Shown piece by piece: positions 42,582-52,733 of a DNA stretch of 64,000 nucleotides; within the stretch, counting starts at the first letter, position 1; every line of letters begins with the position of its first letter. A program made the position numbers and the translations under genes. Below the pieces are notes generated by a model. The model did no database searches. It had not been told where the DNA came from and saw nothing but the letters and a program-made list of their open reading frames with translations. This stretch comes from Prosthecochloris sp. (GTDB lineage: Bacteria > Bacteroidota > Chlorobiia > Chlorobiales > Chlorobiaceae): contig JADMLA020000024.1 of NCBI GenBank assembly GCA_015482705.2, forward strand, positions 31,078 through 95,077, given 5' to 3'.

Positions 42582-44606
42582 ATGAGTCATACTTTTTATC
42601 AGCGCAAACCTTCAGTCAGTAATCGAAAATTCGATGGCAGAAGACGTGTCGTTATCGAAGGAATTTCACCTGAGATAGACGATGGACGTTATCCCGCCAA
42701 AAGAGTTTCGGGAGAAACGGTCGCGGTGGGAGCGGATATTTTTTCCGATGGAGCCGATATCGTACGTGCGGATCTTTGCCATCGGGTCAAATCGTCGAAA
42801 TCAAAAGCATGGAAACGTGTTCCTCTGAAGCCCCTTGTCAACGACCGTTGGGAGGGGGCCTTTGTTGTGGGGGAACCCGGTATATGCGAGTATACCATCG
42901 AAGCATGGGTTGACCATTTCCAGACATGGCGGAGAGGGTTGATCAAGAAAATAGACGCAGGTCAGGATGTTACCCTCGAACTGAAAACGGGGGCAGTGAT
43001 GATCGATGATGCGGCCGGCCGTGCACCGAAAAAAGATGCCGCACGATTAATGGAACTGGCTTCGATCGTTACTTCAGCCGAAAGAAAGGTTGCGGAGTCG
43101 GCAGCTCTATGCGACGAGCTTCATGATCTTATGCAGCGTTACCCTGACAAAGCGTTTGCCGCGCAGTACGGTCGCATCCTTGAAATAAAGGTCGATCAGA
43201 AAAAAGCGGGATTCAGTTCCTGGTATGAACTTTTTCCTCGTTCCTGGGCAGAGGAGCCTGGCAAACACGGCTCTTTCAAGGAATGTCTGCGCATGTTGCC
43301 GCTTATTTCCCGGATGGGATTCGATGTCGTGTATCTTCCCCCCATCCACCCGATCGGTTCGACGAAGCGGAAAGGAAAAAACAATGCCCTGGTTGCCCAG
43401 CCGGATGATCCCGGCAGTTGCTGGGCGATAGGAAGTAGTGATGGCGGGCATAAGGCCGTTCACCCGGAACTTGGAACCCTGAAGGATTTCGAGGCATTTG
43501 TCCGTGAGGCTGACGACCATGGCATTTCAATTGCAATGGACATTGCTTTCCAGTGTTCTCCTGATCATCCGTATGTGAAAGAGCATCCCCAATGGTTCAA
43601 ATGGCGCCCAGACGGAACGGTACAGTTCGCGGAAAATCCACCAAAGAAATACGAAGATATTCTGCCGATTGATTTTGAAACGGATGACTGGGAGAACTTG
43701 TGGATCGAACTCAAAAGTGTGATGCTTTTCTGGATAGAAAAAGGGGTCAGGATATTCAGGGTGGACAATCCGCATACCAAGGCGTTTCTGTTCTGGGACT
43801 GGGCTATCAGCGAGATACAGAAGGAGTACCCCGATACGGTTTTTCTGGCCGAAGCATTCACTCGTCCGAAAGTCATGGCAAGACTTGCCAAAGGGGGCTT
43901 CAGCCAGTCGTATACCTATTTTACGTGGAGAAACACCAAGAAAGATCTTCAGGAATACCTCACGGAACTGACGACTACAGGACTCAAAGAGTACATGAGA
44001 CCGAATTTCTGGCCCAATACTCCGGACATTCTGCATGAAGAGCTGCAGGCAGGGCATCGTTCCACATTCATTACCAGGATGGTGCTTGCAGCAACGTTGT
44101 CTTCGAACTATGGAATGTATGGCCCTGCATATGAGCTCTGTGAGCATGTACCCGTCAGAAAAGGAAAAGAGGAATATCTCGATTCGGAAAAGTACGAGAT
44201 CAAGCAGTGGGACATGGACAGACCGGGGAATATCCGTGCCGAAATCACAGCGGTGAATCGTATACGAAAAGAGAATCCAGCTCTGCAGCAAACCAACGAC
44301 ATCGAATTTGTAAGAGTTGACGCAGGAGAGGGGCATGAGCACGATATGCTGATGGCGTATCTGAAGCGTTCGCCGGACGGCGGGAACATCATTCTGACAG
44401 TCGTCAATCTCGATCCGCAAAATACTCATGCCGGTTGGTTACGGTTTCCGCTTGAACGATTCGAACTGCCTCATACTCATCGTTTCAGGGTTGAAGATCT
44501 CTTGAGTGGGCGTACGTATGAATGGGACAGCGAGTGGAATTACGTCGAGCTGAACCCCGAACAGGTACCGGTACATATCTTCAAGGTCCATCTGTACCTC
44601 CAATAG
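42582..44606 (+). CDS. glgE: Alpha-1,4-glucan:maltose-1-phosphate maltosyltransferase
   Basis: A 674-residue GH13 subfamily 3 enzyme. An N-terminal beta domain (about 20-125) and helical insert lead to the barrel, starting near FSSWYELFPRSW. PIHPIGSTKRKGKNN, FRVDNPHTK (Asp nucleophile) and FLAEAFTRP (acid/base Glu) are GlgE blocks. It extends alpha-1,4-glucan with maltosyl units from maltose-1-phosphate. The next gene, a trehalose synthase-maltokinase fusion, supplies that substrate. It diverges from prfB across a 279-nt promoter region in which no further gene was seen. Confidence 0.95.
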   Translation: MSHTFYQRKPSVSNRKFDGRRRVVIEGISPEIDDGRYPAKRVSGETVAVGADIFSDGADIVRADLCHRVKSSKSKAWKRVPLKPLVNDRWEGAFVVGEPGICEYTIEAWVDHFQTWRRGLIKKIDAGQDVTLELKTGAVMIDDAAGRAPKKDAARLMELASIVTSAERKVAESAALCDELHDLMQRYPDKAFAAQYGRILEIKVDQKKAGFSSWYELFPRSWAEEPGKHGSFKECLRMLPLISRMGFDVVYLPPIHPIGSTKRKGKNNALVAQPDDPGSCWAIGSSDGGHKAVHPELGTLKDFEAFVREADDHGISIAMDIAFQCSPDHPYVKEHPQWFKWRPDGTVQFAENPPKKYEDILPIDFETDDWENLWIELKSVMLFWIEKGVRIFRVDNPHTKAFLFWDWAISEIQKEYPDTVFLAEAFTRPKVMARLAKGGFSQSYTYFTWRNTKKDLQEYLTELTTTGLKEYMRPNFWPNTPDILHEELQAGHRSTFITRMVLAATLSSNYGMYGPAYELCEHVPVRKGKEEYLDSEKYEIKQWDMDRPGNIRAEITAVNRIRKENPALQQTNDIEFVRVDAGEGHEHDMLMAYLKRSPDGGNIILTVVNLDPQNTHAGWLRFPLERFELPHTHRFRVEDLLSGRTYEWDSEWNYVELNPEQVPVHIFKVHLYLQ

Positions 44607-44690
44607 TCACGAGTGTTTTATTAACCAGGAACCCTGAAATCAAAAACAGCGGTTTCGAAATTATCTCTCAAATTATCATTGCCAAACTTT

Positions 44691-47600
44691 ATGCCGCGAG
44701 TTTCTGACGCATATCAGCCCGAGCCACTCTGGTACAAAGACGCCATTATTTACGAGGCGCACGTGAAGACTTTTCATGACAGCAACAATGACGGTATCGG
44801 CGACTTCGAAGGATTGCGCCAGAAGTTACCTTACCTGGAAAGCCTCGGTATTACCGCGATCTGGCTACTGCCGTTTTACCCGTCACCGTTAAAGGATGAC
44901 GGCTATGATATCGCCGATTACATGGAGGTCAATCCGGATTACGGTACCATCGAGGATTTCAAATTGTTTCTCGATGAAGCTCATGAACGGGGGTTGAAGG
45001 TGATTACCGAGCTGGTCATCAATCATACATCGGATCAGCACGCATGGTTCCAGCGCTCCCGTAAAGCCAAGCCTGGTTCGGTCGAAAGGAATTTCTACGT
45101 ATGGAGCAAAGATCCCGGAAAATATGCTGATGCGCGGATCATTTTTCAGGACTTCGAGGCTTCGAACTGGAGTTATGACAATGTTGCCGAAGAGTATTAC
45201 TGGCATCGTTTCTACCACCATCAACCCGATTTGAATTTTGAGAATCCCGCTGTTGAAAAAGCAATCTACAAGGTGCTGGACTTCTGGCTGGAGATGGGGG
45301 TTGACGGACTGCGTCTCGATGCGGTCCCCTATCTCTATGAAGAAGAGGGGACCAACTGTGAAAACCTTTCCCGTACCCATGAATTTCTAAAAAGGTTACG
45401 CAACCATGTCGATAGGAAGTTTCCGAATCGCATGTTGCTCGCCGAGGCGAATCAGTGGCCGGAAGACGCGGCGGAATATTTCGGAGAAGGTGACGAGTGC
45501 CACATGAACTTTCATTTTCCTCTTATGCCGAGGATGTTCATGGCGCTTGAAATGGAAGACCGGTTTCCTATTATCGATATCCTCGAACAGACCCCGGAAA
45601 TACCTGAAAGCTGTCAGTGGGCCTCTTTTCTGCGCAATCATGATGAACTGACCCTCGAAATGGTTACCGATGAAGAGCGTGACTATATGCGCCGCGTTTA
45701 CGCAAACGATCCGAGGGCGAGAATCAATCTCGGGATAAGGCGTCGTCTCGCCCCGCTTATGTCGAGCAACCGCGGCAAGGTAGAGCTTATGAACATCATG
45801 CTGCTCTCGCTTCCGGGTACACCGGTGTTGTATTACGGCGATGAGATCGGCATGGGTGACAACTACTATCTTGGTGATCGTGACGGTGTGAGGACTCCCA
45901 TGCAGTGGAACAGTGACCGAAATGCCGGTTTTTCGAGAGCCAATCCCCAGCAGTTACAGCTTCCGGTGATCATCGACCCGGAATACCATTACGAAGCGGT
46001 CAACGTCGAAGTCCAGGAAGGCAACATCAACTCTCTCTTGTGGTGGATGAGGCATATGCTCGTGATAGCGCGCCGTTACAAGGCGTTCAGTCGAGGAGAT
46101 GTAGGGTTCATCCATGCCGAAAATCCTCAGGCACTGATATTTACCAGGAGCTATGAGGACGAGACCATGCTTTGCATCATCAACCTTTCCAAGAGCCCTC
46201 AGGCGGTGAATATCGATCTTTCTGAATACGAGGGATTCGTACCCGAAGAGGTGTTCAGCCTCAGTTATTTTCCCCGTATCAGATCGACACCATACACCAT
46301 TACGCTCGGGCCTTACGGGTATTTCTGGTTCAGGCTTGTTGAAAGCCATGAGGAGATCGAGGATCGCCCCTATCTCGAACACACCTTTGCGAAGGTGTCT
46401 CACTGGAAGGACCTTTTTCGGGGGAAATATCTCGAACGTATCGAGACCAGGATTCTGCCGAAGTATATCCGAAACTGCCGTTGGTTCGGAGGGAAGGCAC
46501 GCAAAATAGTCAGGGTTGCAATAAACGAGAACATCGAGGTCAGGGGGCATGACAATATACGTTACCTGATTGTCGAAGTTCGCTACCCAAGCGGTCCGAA
46601 CGAGCTCTATCAACTTCCTGTATCCTACGTTCCTGCCGAACAGATAGATCAGGAAGATGAAAACTTCTCGAAGCGGGTCATCGTCAAAGTCAAGGTCGGT
46701 GAGCAGGAGGGATATCTGTGTGATGCGGCCTGGCAGGAGGATTTCCATAAGGTGTTGCTGGACATGATTGTCGGGCAGTCCGATCTCAAAGGCAACGCTG
46801 GAAAAATAACCTCGTTGCGGGGAGCGAAACTCGATGGTTTTCTTGCCGGGGGAGCGGTTGATGAAATCGACTCCACATTGTTCGGTGCCGAACAGAGCAA
46901 TACGTCCATAATGTACGATGACTCACTCTGTTTGAAACTCTACAGGAAGATCTCTTCAGGTGTTTCGCCCGAAGTTGAAATTTGCCGTGTACTGACCGAA
47001 AATACAACGTTCGATAGTGTGCCGTTGTACCTCGGTACGCTCAATTACACTAAAAACAGAAGGGAGCAGTGCTCTCTGGCTGTATTACAGAATTTTGTGC
47101 CCAATCAGGGAGACGCCTGGAAAGTCACTCTGAACTTCGTGCACCGCTACTATGGAGATGTGCTTGCAAAACAGCACCTTATCGAAACGGTTCCGGAACT
47201 TCCGGTTTCCGGAGGAAATAAAGTACCGATGCCTGCGATCATGCATGAGCTTATCGGTGAGGTGTATCTTGAAATGGTCAAGAAGCTTGCCGAAAGAACG
47301 GCAGGTATGCATAAAGCGCTTGCTTCGAAACGGCTTGGAGATGACTTCGCACCGGAACCCTTTACAACGCTTTACCAGCGTTCCATTTACCAGTCGATGC
47401 GCGAGCAGGTGAAGAGGGGGATGGTGATGTTGAAACAACAGAGGAGAAAAATCGCCGTCGAGCATCAGGAACTGGCTGAAGAGATACTCGAGAGCGAACA
47501 GGCTATCCTGCAGCAGCTTTCCCATATAAAGCAGGGAAAAATAGATGGCGGAAAGATAAGAATTCACGGTGACTACCATCTGGGTCAGGTACTGTTTACC

Positions 47601-48008
47601 GGTAAGGATTTCATTATCATCGACTTCGAAGGAGAGCCCGCGAGGTCACTGAGTGAACGACGTCTCAAACGCTCGGTTTTCAGGGATCTTGCCGGGATGA
47701 TTCGCTCGTTCCATTATGCAGCCTTCAATGTGCTGATAAACGACAAGTCGATCAGGCCGGAAGATGTCGAGTATCTCGAGCAATGGGCTGAACTATGGAG
47801 CTTCTATGTGGGAGAACATTTCTATGAGATGTATGCACAGCAGATCAAAGGCAAGGGTTTGATTCCGAAAAACCAGCAACAGCAGTCCATGCTGCTTCGC
47901 GCGTACCTTATGGACAAGGCTATTTACGAGTTGAACTATGAGCTGAACAATCGTCCAGAGTGGGTTGGTATAGCGCTCAAGGGATTGCACAGGCTGTTGG
48001 AGTCGTAA
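44691..48008 (+). CDS. treS: Trehalose synthase-maltokinase fusion (TreS-Mak)
   Basis: An 1105-residue two-enzyme protein. Residues 1 to about 545 are GH13 trehalose synthase: LWYKDAIIYEAHVKTF, YPSPLKDDGYDIADY, DGLRLDAVPYL (Asp nucleophile) and LLAEANQWP (Glu). It interconverts trehalose and maltose. From about 590 a maltokinase domain follows, with the kinase-like loop IHGDYHLGQVL and the metal site IIDFEGEP, making maltose-1-phosphate for GlgE. The ATG at 44691 begins the conserved region; an in-frame TTG at 44679 is less likely. Separate TreS and Pep2 proteins are found in actinobacteria. Confidence 0.95.
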   Translation: MPRVSDAYQPEPLWYKDAIIYEAHVKTFHDSNNDGIGDFEGLRQKLPYLESLGITAIWLLPFYPSPLKDDGYDIADYMEVNPDYGTIEDFKLFLDEAHERGLKVITELVINHTSDQHAWFQRSRKAKPGSVERNFYVWSKDPGKYADARIIFQDFEASNWSYDNVAEEYYWHRFYHHQPDLNFENPAVEKAIYKVLDFWLEMGVDGLRLDAVPYLYEEEGTNCENLSRTHEFLKRLRNHVDRKFPNRMLLAEANQWPEDAAEYFGEGDECHMNFHFPLMPRMFMALEMEDRFPIIDILEQTPEIPESCQWASFLRNHDELTLEMVTDEERDYMRRVYANDPRARINLGIRRRLAPLMSSNRGKVELMNIMLLSLPGTPVLYYGDEIGMGDNYYLGDRDGVRTPMQWNSDRNAGFSRANPQQLQLPVIIDPEYHYEAVNVEVQEGNINSLLWWMRHMLVIARRYKAFSRGDVGFIHAENPQALIFTRSYEDETMLCIINLSKSPQAVNIDLSEYEGFVPEEVFSLSYFPRIRSTPYTITLGPYGYFWFRLVESHEEIEDRPYLEHTFAKVSHWKDLFRGKYLERIETRILPKYIRNCRWFGGKARKIVRVAINENIEVRGHDNIRYLIVEVRYPSGPNELYQLPVSYVPAEQIDQEDENFSKRVIVKVKVGEQEGYLCDAAWQEDFHKVLLDMIVGQSDLKGNAGKITSLRGAKLDGFLAGGAVDEIDSTLFGAEQSNTSIMYDDSLCLKLYRKISSGVSPEVEICRVLTENTTFDSVPLYLGTLNYTKNRREQCSLAVLQNFVPNQGDAWKVTLNFVHRYYGDVLAKQHLIETVPELPVSGGNKVPMPAIMHELIGEVYLEMVKKLAERTAGMHKALASKRLGDDFAPEPFTTLYQRSIYQSMREQVKRGMVMLKQQRRKIAVEHQELAEEILESEQAILQQLSHIKQGKIDGGKIRIHGDYHLGQVLFTGKDFIIIDFEGEPARSLSERRLKRSVFRDLAGMIRSFHYAAFNVLINDKSIRPEDVEYLEQWAELWSFYVGEHFYEMYAQQIKGKGLIPKNQQQQSMLLRAYLMDKAIYELNYELNNRPEWVGIALKGLHRLLES

Positions 48009-48324
48009 TGTGCCAATACAGGTATTCCGGGATCTGGTGACGTTACCGATCCCGGCGGAGCCGGGACAGAAATATTCACGAGGCTGTCTCGTTAGTCCAA
48101 TAATAAGTCTTTCTGTCGTCATCCTCGGGCTTGACCCGGGGATGCATCTTCCAATGAAAGTCAGTGTGGATGCCGCATCGAGTGCAGCATGACTCTCTGC
48201 TTGAAACGTATGCATGGAGATCGATTGTCGTGGAGCTCTTACCGCTCGTTACCGTGTATTGACATATCGGTTGATTTTGCGTGGAGGCATGAGTGTTCAA
48301 TAGAATAGATTCCATTACAGGACT
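48009..48324. other. Intergenic region with hairpin and repeat element
   Basis: No gene was seen in these 316 bases. A hairpin CCGGGATC...GATCCCGG at 48027-48055 lies just after the TreS-Mak stop and may end transcription, though no T-run follows. A 75-bp palindromic repeat element occupies 48118-48192. The last 130 bases should hold the promoter of the P-type ATPase gene. Confidence 0.5.
48118..48192. repeat. Palindromic dispersed-repeat-like element
   Basis: The element is bounded by GTCAT and ATGAC. It contains a 10-bp stem CATCCTCGGG/CCCGGGGATG with a CTTGA loop at 48120-48144 (one G-T pair) and a short palindrome GATGCCGCATC near its right end. Sequences with a CTCGGGCTTGACCC core recur as intergenic repeats in many bacterial genomes; whether this one recurs in its genome cannot be seen here. 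Confidence 0.55.
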
Positions 48325-50976
48325 ATGGAAACATTTTCTGAAAGCGCGGAAAAGATTCTCCAAAAACTGCAGGTGACGCCAGATGGGTTGACGTCCGAAG
48401 AAGCCGCCCGAAGGTTGAAGCGATATGGCGAGAACCGGCTCAGGGAAGAGGAAAAGATTTCGGTATGGGCGATTTTCCGTCAGCAGTTCCAAAGTGTTCT
48501 TGTCTGGTTACTGATCGTTGCCGTTCTTATTTCCCTTTTACTCGGTGACGTTCTCGAAAGCGTGGTCATCGGTTTTATTCTTGTCGCCAACAGCGTCATC
48601 GGATTTCTGCAGGAGTTCCGGGCGGAAAAAGCTCTTGAAGCCCTGAAAAGAATCTCGGGTTTGAAGGCCAAGGTGCTGCGTGACGGGCATGTCGTCAAGC
48701 TCGAAACACGCCTGTTGGTTCCCGGAGATATTATTCTGCTTGAAACAGGTGATCGTATTCCTGCAGACGCGCGTCTGCTGGAGCTTATGAATCTGGAGTC
48801 CCAGGAATCGATGCTCACCGGTGAGTCTACGCCGGTAAACAAGACAACTGAAGAGGTTTCGCCTGAAGCTCCGCTTGCCGAACGCTTCAACATGGTTTAT
48901 TCGGGGACGATCGTCGCAAAGGGACGAGCTATGGCGGTCGTTACCGGAACCGGGATGGAAACCGAGCTTGGCAGGATTGCCGAGCTTCTTGCAGATGAGA
49001 AAGACGGGCGCCGTAGTCCGTTGCAGAAAAAAATCAACCGTTTTTCACGCCGTCTCGCTCTTATCGTCATCGTTGCTGCAGTACTGATGTTTCTGCTTAC
49101 CTGGTTGTCAGGCGAGGATTTGCTCGAAACCTTCAAAACTGCGCTCAGCCTCGCTGTTGCCGCCATACCCGAAGGCCTTCCAGCCGTAGTGGCCCTCACG
49201 CTTGCGAAGGGAGTACAGCGCATGGTGAAAAAGAATGCGATCGTGCGTCACCTTCCGGCAATTGAAACGCTGGGGTCTTCGTCGGTTATCTGTTCGGATA
49301 AAACAGGGACCATGACGGTCAACCGTATGAGTGTCAGGAAAATCTATGCCGATGGGTCGGAACTCGAGGTGGGAGAAGGCAATCCGTCGGAAGCAGCCGG
49401 TGCACAAGATCTTGAACTGCTTTTCAGAATAGGTGCTCTCTGTAACGACGCGCGGCCCGATCCTGACGGTGGAATTTTCGGTGATCCGACGGAAGCGGCA
49501 CTCCTGCTTTCGGCAAAACAGCACGGTCTTGATTCTCTTGAACTCCAGGGGAGATATCCGCGCATTGACGAGATAGGTTTCGACTCGGAGCGCAAGATGA
49601 TGTCCACCCTGCATGATGTTTCAGGCGCAGGGATGGTGATGTATACGAAAGGTGCACCGGATGTGCTGTTGATGCAGTGTACGCATGTGATGATGAACAA
49701 TCAGGAGGTCCCTCTCGATGATGCGCTTTACCGGGATATTCTGCAGAAAAACGAAGCTTTTGCGCAAAACGCCTTGCGGGTGCTCGGTTTTGCGTGGAAA
49801 AGAGTGCACAGTCGTGATGATTTTACCGAAAATAATCTGGTTTTTGCCGGGCTCCAGGCGATGAACGATCCTCCGAGACAGGAGGTGATCGATGCCGTTG
49901 CTCGATGCCGCAGTGCCGGGATCAAGGTTGTTATGATTACCGGAGACCAGAAGCTGACGGCAGAGGCTATAGGCCGTGAACTGGGCATAACCGGGCGTGC
50001 AATGACAGGTGCGGATCTCGAGGAAATTGACGATATCGGTGAGGTTGTCGAGGACGTGTCGATTTTTGCGCGTGTCAGCCCGGAACAGAAGATCAATATC
50101 GTCGAGGCATTGCAGAAAAAAGATCATGTTGTCGCCATGACCGGTGACGGTGTCAATGATGCCCCTGCTCTCAAGCAGGCAGATATAGGCGTTGCGATGG
50201 GGCGGGGCGGGACGGACGTTGCGCGAGAAGCATCGACAATGGTATTGACCGACGATAATTTCGCATCGATTGTCAAAGCCGTCGAAGAGGGGAGGGCGAT
50301 CTTCGATAATCTCAGAAAGTTCGTTTTCTCTCTTCTCGCAGGTAACATAAGCGAGGTGATGATCATAATTCTTGCTGTTCTTGTGGGGCTCAAGCTTCCC
50401 CTCGTGGCAATCCAGATACTCTGGATCAACCTCGTAACGGATGGATTGCCCGCGCTTGCTCTCGGATTCGAACCGAAAGCGCCGAATATCATGAGACGCC
50501 CTCCTGTCGCCAGATTGTCTTTTATTGTCGACAGGCTGATGATCATCCGGCTTGTGGTGGTGTGTTTTGTCATTACGGCCGGTTGTCTGGGGCTGTACAT
50601 CAATGCGCTCTATTCTACGGGCTGGAGCTGGGGTGAAGCTCTCGATAGCGCCAGCCCGGACTATCTCTATGCCTCGACCATGGCGTTTACTTCGCTGGTC
50701 ATCCTTGAAATGGTCAACGCTTTTCATGCCAAATCCGAAACGGAAAACATTTTCACCCTCAAGGCTTTTTCCAATCCCTGGCTGACAGGAGCGGTTGCTT
50801 TTTCCTTAGTTCTGCATCTCGTGGTTCTTTATTCGCCCCTGAATCACGTTTTTCACTCGGTACCGCTGGGAATTGCTGACTGGGGGATAATACTGGGGGT
50901 GAGCGCAGTGCTGATTCTTGCCGATAGTATCTTCAAAACAGTCGTCAAGCAACGCCAAGCGGGGGTATGGCGATGA
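48325..50976 (+). CDS. P-type cation ATPase, Ca2+-transporting type (P2)
   Basis: An 883-residue pump. The actuator motif is MLTGES (near 168), the phosphorylation site is CSDKTGTMT (Asp near 335), and the hinge is TGDGVNDAPALK. Helix M4 carries IPEGLPA and helix M6 NLVTDGLPALALG, the ion-site pattern of bacterial and SERCA-like Ca2+ ATPases rather than heavy-metal or K+ pumps. Ten membrane helices fit the hydrophobic profile. It probably exports Ca2+ from the cytosol. No regulator or partner gene is adjacent. Confidence 0.92.
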   Translation: METFSESAEKILQKLQVTPDGLTSEEAARRLKRYGENRLREEEKISVWAIFRQQFQSVLVWLLIVAVLISLLLGDVLESVVIGFILVANSVIGFLQEFRAEKALEALKRISGLKAKVLRDGHVVKLETRLLVPGDIILLETGDRIPADARLLELMNLESQESMLTGESTPVNKTTEEVSPEAPLAERFNMVYSGTIVAKGRAMAVVTGTGMETELGRIAELLADEKDGRRSPLQKKINRFSRRLALIVIVAAVLMFLLTWLSGEDLLETFKTALSLAVAAIPEGLPAVVALTLAKGVQRMVKKNAIVRHLPAIETLGSSSVICSDKTGTMTVNRMSVRKIYADGSELEVGEGNPSEAAGAQDLELLFRIGALCNDARPDPDGGIFGDPTEAALLLSAKQHGLDSLELQGRYPRIDEIGFDSERKMMSTLHDVSGAGMVMYTKGAPDVLLMQCTHVMMNNQEVPLDDALYRDILQKNEAFAQNALRVLGFAWKRVHSRDDFTENNLVFAGLQAMNDPPRQEVIDAVARCRSAGIKVVMITGDQKLTAEAIGRELGITGRAMTGADLEEIDDIGEVVEDVSIFARVSPEQKINIVEALQKKDHVVAMTGDGVNDAPALKQADIGVAMGRGGTDVAREASTMVLTDDNFASIVKAVEEGRAIFDNLRKFVFSLLAGNISEVMIIILAVLVGLKLPLVAIQILWINLVTDGLPALALGFEPKAPNIMRRPPVARLSFIVDRLMIIRLVVVCFVITAGCLGLYINALYSTGWSWGEALDSASPDYLYASTMAFTSLVILEMVNAFHAKSETENIFTLKAFSNPWLTGAVAFSLVLHLVVLYSPLNHVFHSVPLGIADWGIILGVSAVLILADSIFKTVVKQRQAGVWR

Positions 50977-51063
50977 ATAGATAGATAAAAAGCAGGAATT
51001 GAAATGCTGCTACCTCAGAAACATCTCTCAGCTGTCAAGACAAGGAAGAGTGCTGAGCACAAT

Positions 51064-51252
51064 TCAAAGGTCTAACCGATTTTCGAGGAAATCCTCCGAT
51101 GCAGCGGCGCTGATATCCTTGCGCCCCAAATCGTAATCATCGGTTTTCTTTCGCAGAATGACGGTTCCCTTGTTATCGACGGCATAATAATAGACGGTTT
51201 CATCGTCTATCTGAAGCTCCTTTCTTATTTCCGAAAATTTTGCTGATTGCAT
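51064..51252 (-). CDS. Hypothetical small protein
   Basis: A 62-residue protein with a strong Shine-Dalgarno AAGGAG 8 nt before its ATG, which supports real translation. The sequence has an N-terminal helix (SAKFSEIRKELQI), a strand pair (VYYYAVDNKGTVILRKK) and an acidic tail. It resembles a small AbrB-like or antitoxin-like beta unit, but no family is recognised. No partner toxin is seen. It lies 87 nt after the convergent ATPase gene. Confidence 0.55.
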   Translation of the reverse strand: MQSAKFSEIRKELQIDDETVYYYAVDNKGTVILRKKTDDYDLGRKDISAAASEDFLENRLDL

Positions 51253-51330
51253 TGTGGTGCTCCTTGTAACTTGGTTTTGCTTGTATCCGGGTCGGTAATG
51301 AACCGTGTTTTCTTGAAATGTAGGTAGTAT

Positions 51331-51684
51331 TTACTGGAATAAGAAAGCTGCCTCGATATTATCGTTTAACGAGAATCTGCACGTTCCTGCCGAAGCATTC
51401 CCTATGTGAACACGGACTTCCGGCAGGCACTGAAAGTGCTCCTTGCCGAATTCACCCCTTCCATCCCACAGGCAAACCGTGGTTGAGGATTTCGGGAGCA
51501 GACTGCCGGAAGGTTTCGATCGTTCAGCCTCTTGTAAAACAGTGTTTTTTTTGAGCTTGAGCTTCGACTGAAATGAGTCTGTCTGTGTAAGGGCGTTCTG
51601 CTGCAGAGTGAAAAGCAACAGCAAAACTGTGAACAACAGGGTGAGAGAGGGGAACGCCGTGTTTTGTAAGACCGGATGTTTCAT
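51331..51684 (-). CDS. Hypothetical exported protein
   Basis: A 117-residue frame with an N-terminal hydrophobic segment (SLTLLFTVLLLLFTL, about residues 12-27) that could be a signal peptide or anchor. The rest is basic and Ser-rich with three cysteines (VCLWDG, FQCLPE, GTCRFS), which could form a disulfide. No ribosome binding site or family motif is clear. The frame is open to 51741, but the ATG at 51684 gives the better signal sequence. Spurious ORF remains possible. Confidence 0.4.
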   Translation of the reverse strand: MKHPVLQNTAFPSLTLLFTVLLLLFTLQQNALTQTDSFQSKLKLKKNTVLQEAERSKPSGSLLPKSSTTVCLWDGRGEFGKEHFQCLPEVRVHIGNASAGTCRFSLNDNIEAAFLFQ

Positions 51685-51911
51685 ACGAAAACGGGTTGGT
51701 CGAGTTATCGGTCTCGAAGGTAGTGAACCTTCCTGTTCCAATGCATTGTAAGTACAATAATATAAATCATTTCTACCGTTTCCGGCAGCTATAGCGTTCC
51801 TGTTTCACTGTCAATTCTGTTCGACGGCTGCCTTCAGGAAACAGGGATTGTCGGGGTGAAAGAAGTTCTCGGCTTAAAAGCTTGGGATCATATCGAAATG
51901 AAGAGTCTCTA

Positions 51912-52733
51912 CTACTGCTCTCTTTTCACCTGTTCCCACAATGTATCCAACTCTTCCGAGGTGTGTTCCCGCCAGCTTCTTCCCGATTGGTTGACCAGTC
52001 CTTCGAGGGTTATGAAGCGTTTCATGAACTTGTTTGTCGATTTACGCAAAGAGTCTTCGGGATTTACTCCGATAAAGCGGCTGTAGTTGACGATAGTGAA
52101 GAGAATATCTCCGAACTCCTCCTCTTTTTCTTCTTTGCTTCGGGCATTTCTCAATTCTTCGATTTCTTCGAGGAGTTTGTCGAGTACGTTTTCATCGCTA
52201 CTCCAGTCGAAGCCGATACCGGCTACTTTTTTCTGCACCCGGTAGGCCCGGAGCAGTTCTGACATTGCCTTTGGAACACCGTCGAGAAGGCTTCTGCGCC
52301 CTTTTTCTTTCAGTTTGAGGGATTCCCAGTTTTTCAGTACCTCCTGTTCATTGTCGGCGACGGTCTCTCCGAAAACATGGGGATGTCGGTTGATGAGCTT
52401 GTCGCAAAGAGCGTCGAACACTTCGGAAAAAGTGAACTTGCCGGTTTCTTCCGCCATCAGCACCTGAAAGGCGACATGGAGGAACAGGTCACCAAGTTCT
52501 TTCTGCAGTTCCCGGTCGTCGTTTTCATCGATGGCATGGATCAGTTCGTAGCTTTCTTCAAGCAGGAGATGTGACAACGATTCCGGGGTTTGTTTGCGGT
52601 CCCATGGGCATTCGGAACGGAGCACTTTTACCAGATTGATGACCCGATCGAACTTTTCCTGCAGGGTACTGCCTTTTTCATTGAGGACCTCGTTTCTGAG
52701 ATGTGTTATATCCCGCTCTTGAGATGGTTCCAT
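51912..52733 (-). CDS. mazG: Nucleoside triphosphate pyrophosphohydrolase
   Basis: A 273-residue MazG with two MazG domains. The first has RSECPWDRKQTPESL and the metal-binding EESYELIHAI..DDRELQKELGDLF pattern (ExxE and ExxD). The second has GFDWSSDENVLDKLLEEIEEL and EEFGDILFTIVN. It hydrolyses NTPs to NMP and pyrophosphate, clearing non-canonical nucleotides. The length matches the E. coli enzyme (263). Confidence 0.93.
   Translation of the reverse strand: MEPSQERDITHLRNEVLNEKGSTLQEKFDRVINLVKVLRSECPWDRKQTPESLSHLLLEESYELIHAIDENDDRELQKELGDLFLHVAFQVLMAEETGKFTFSEVFDALCDKLINRHPHVFGETVADNEQEVLKNWESLKLKEKGRRSLLDGVPKAMSELLRAYRVQKKVAGIGFDWSSDENVLDKLLEEIEELRNARSKEEKEEEFGDILFTIVNYSRFIGVNPEDSLRKSTNKFMKRFITLEGLVNQSGRSWREHTSEELDTLWEQVKREQ

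Noticed and set aside
43527..44429. 300-codon minus-strand frame opposite glgE
   Set aside because: Antisense shadow; glgE is complete with catalytic residues on the plus strand.
49621..50727. 368-codon minus-strand frame opposite the P-type ATPase
   Set aside because: The His- and Arg-rich product is typical of antisense translation; the ATPase is intact.
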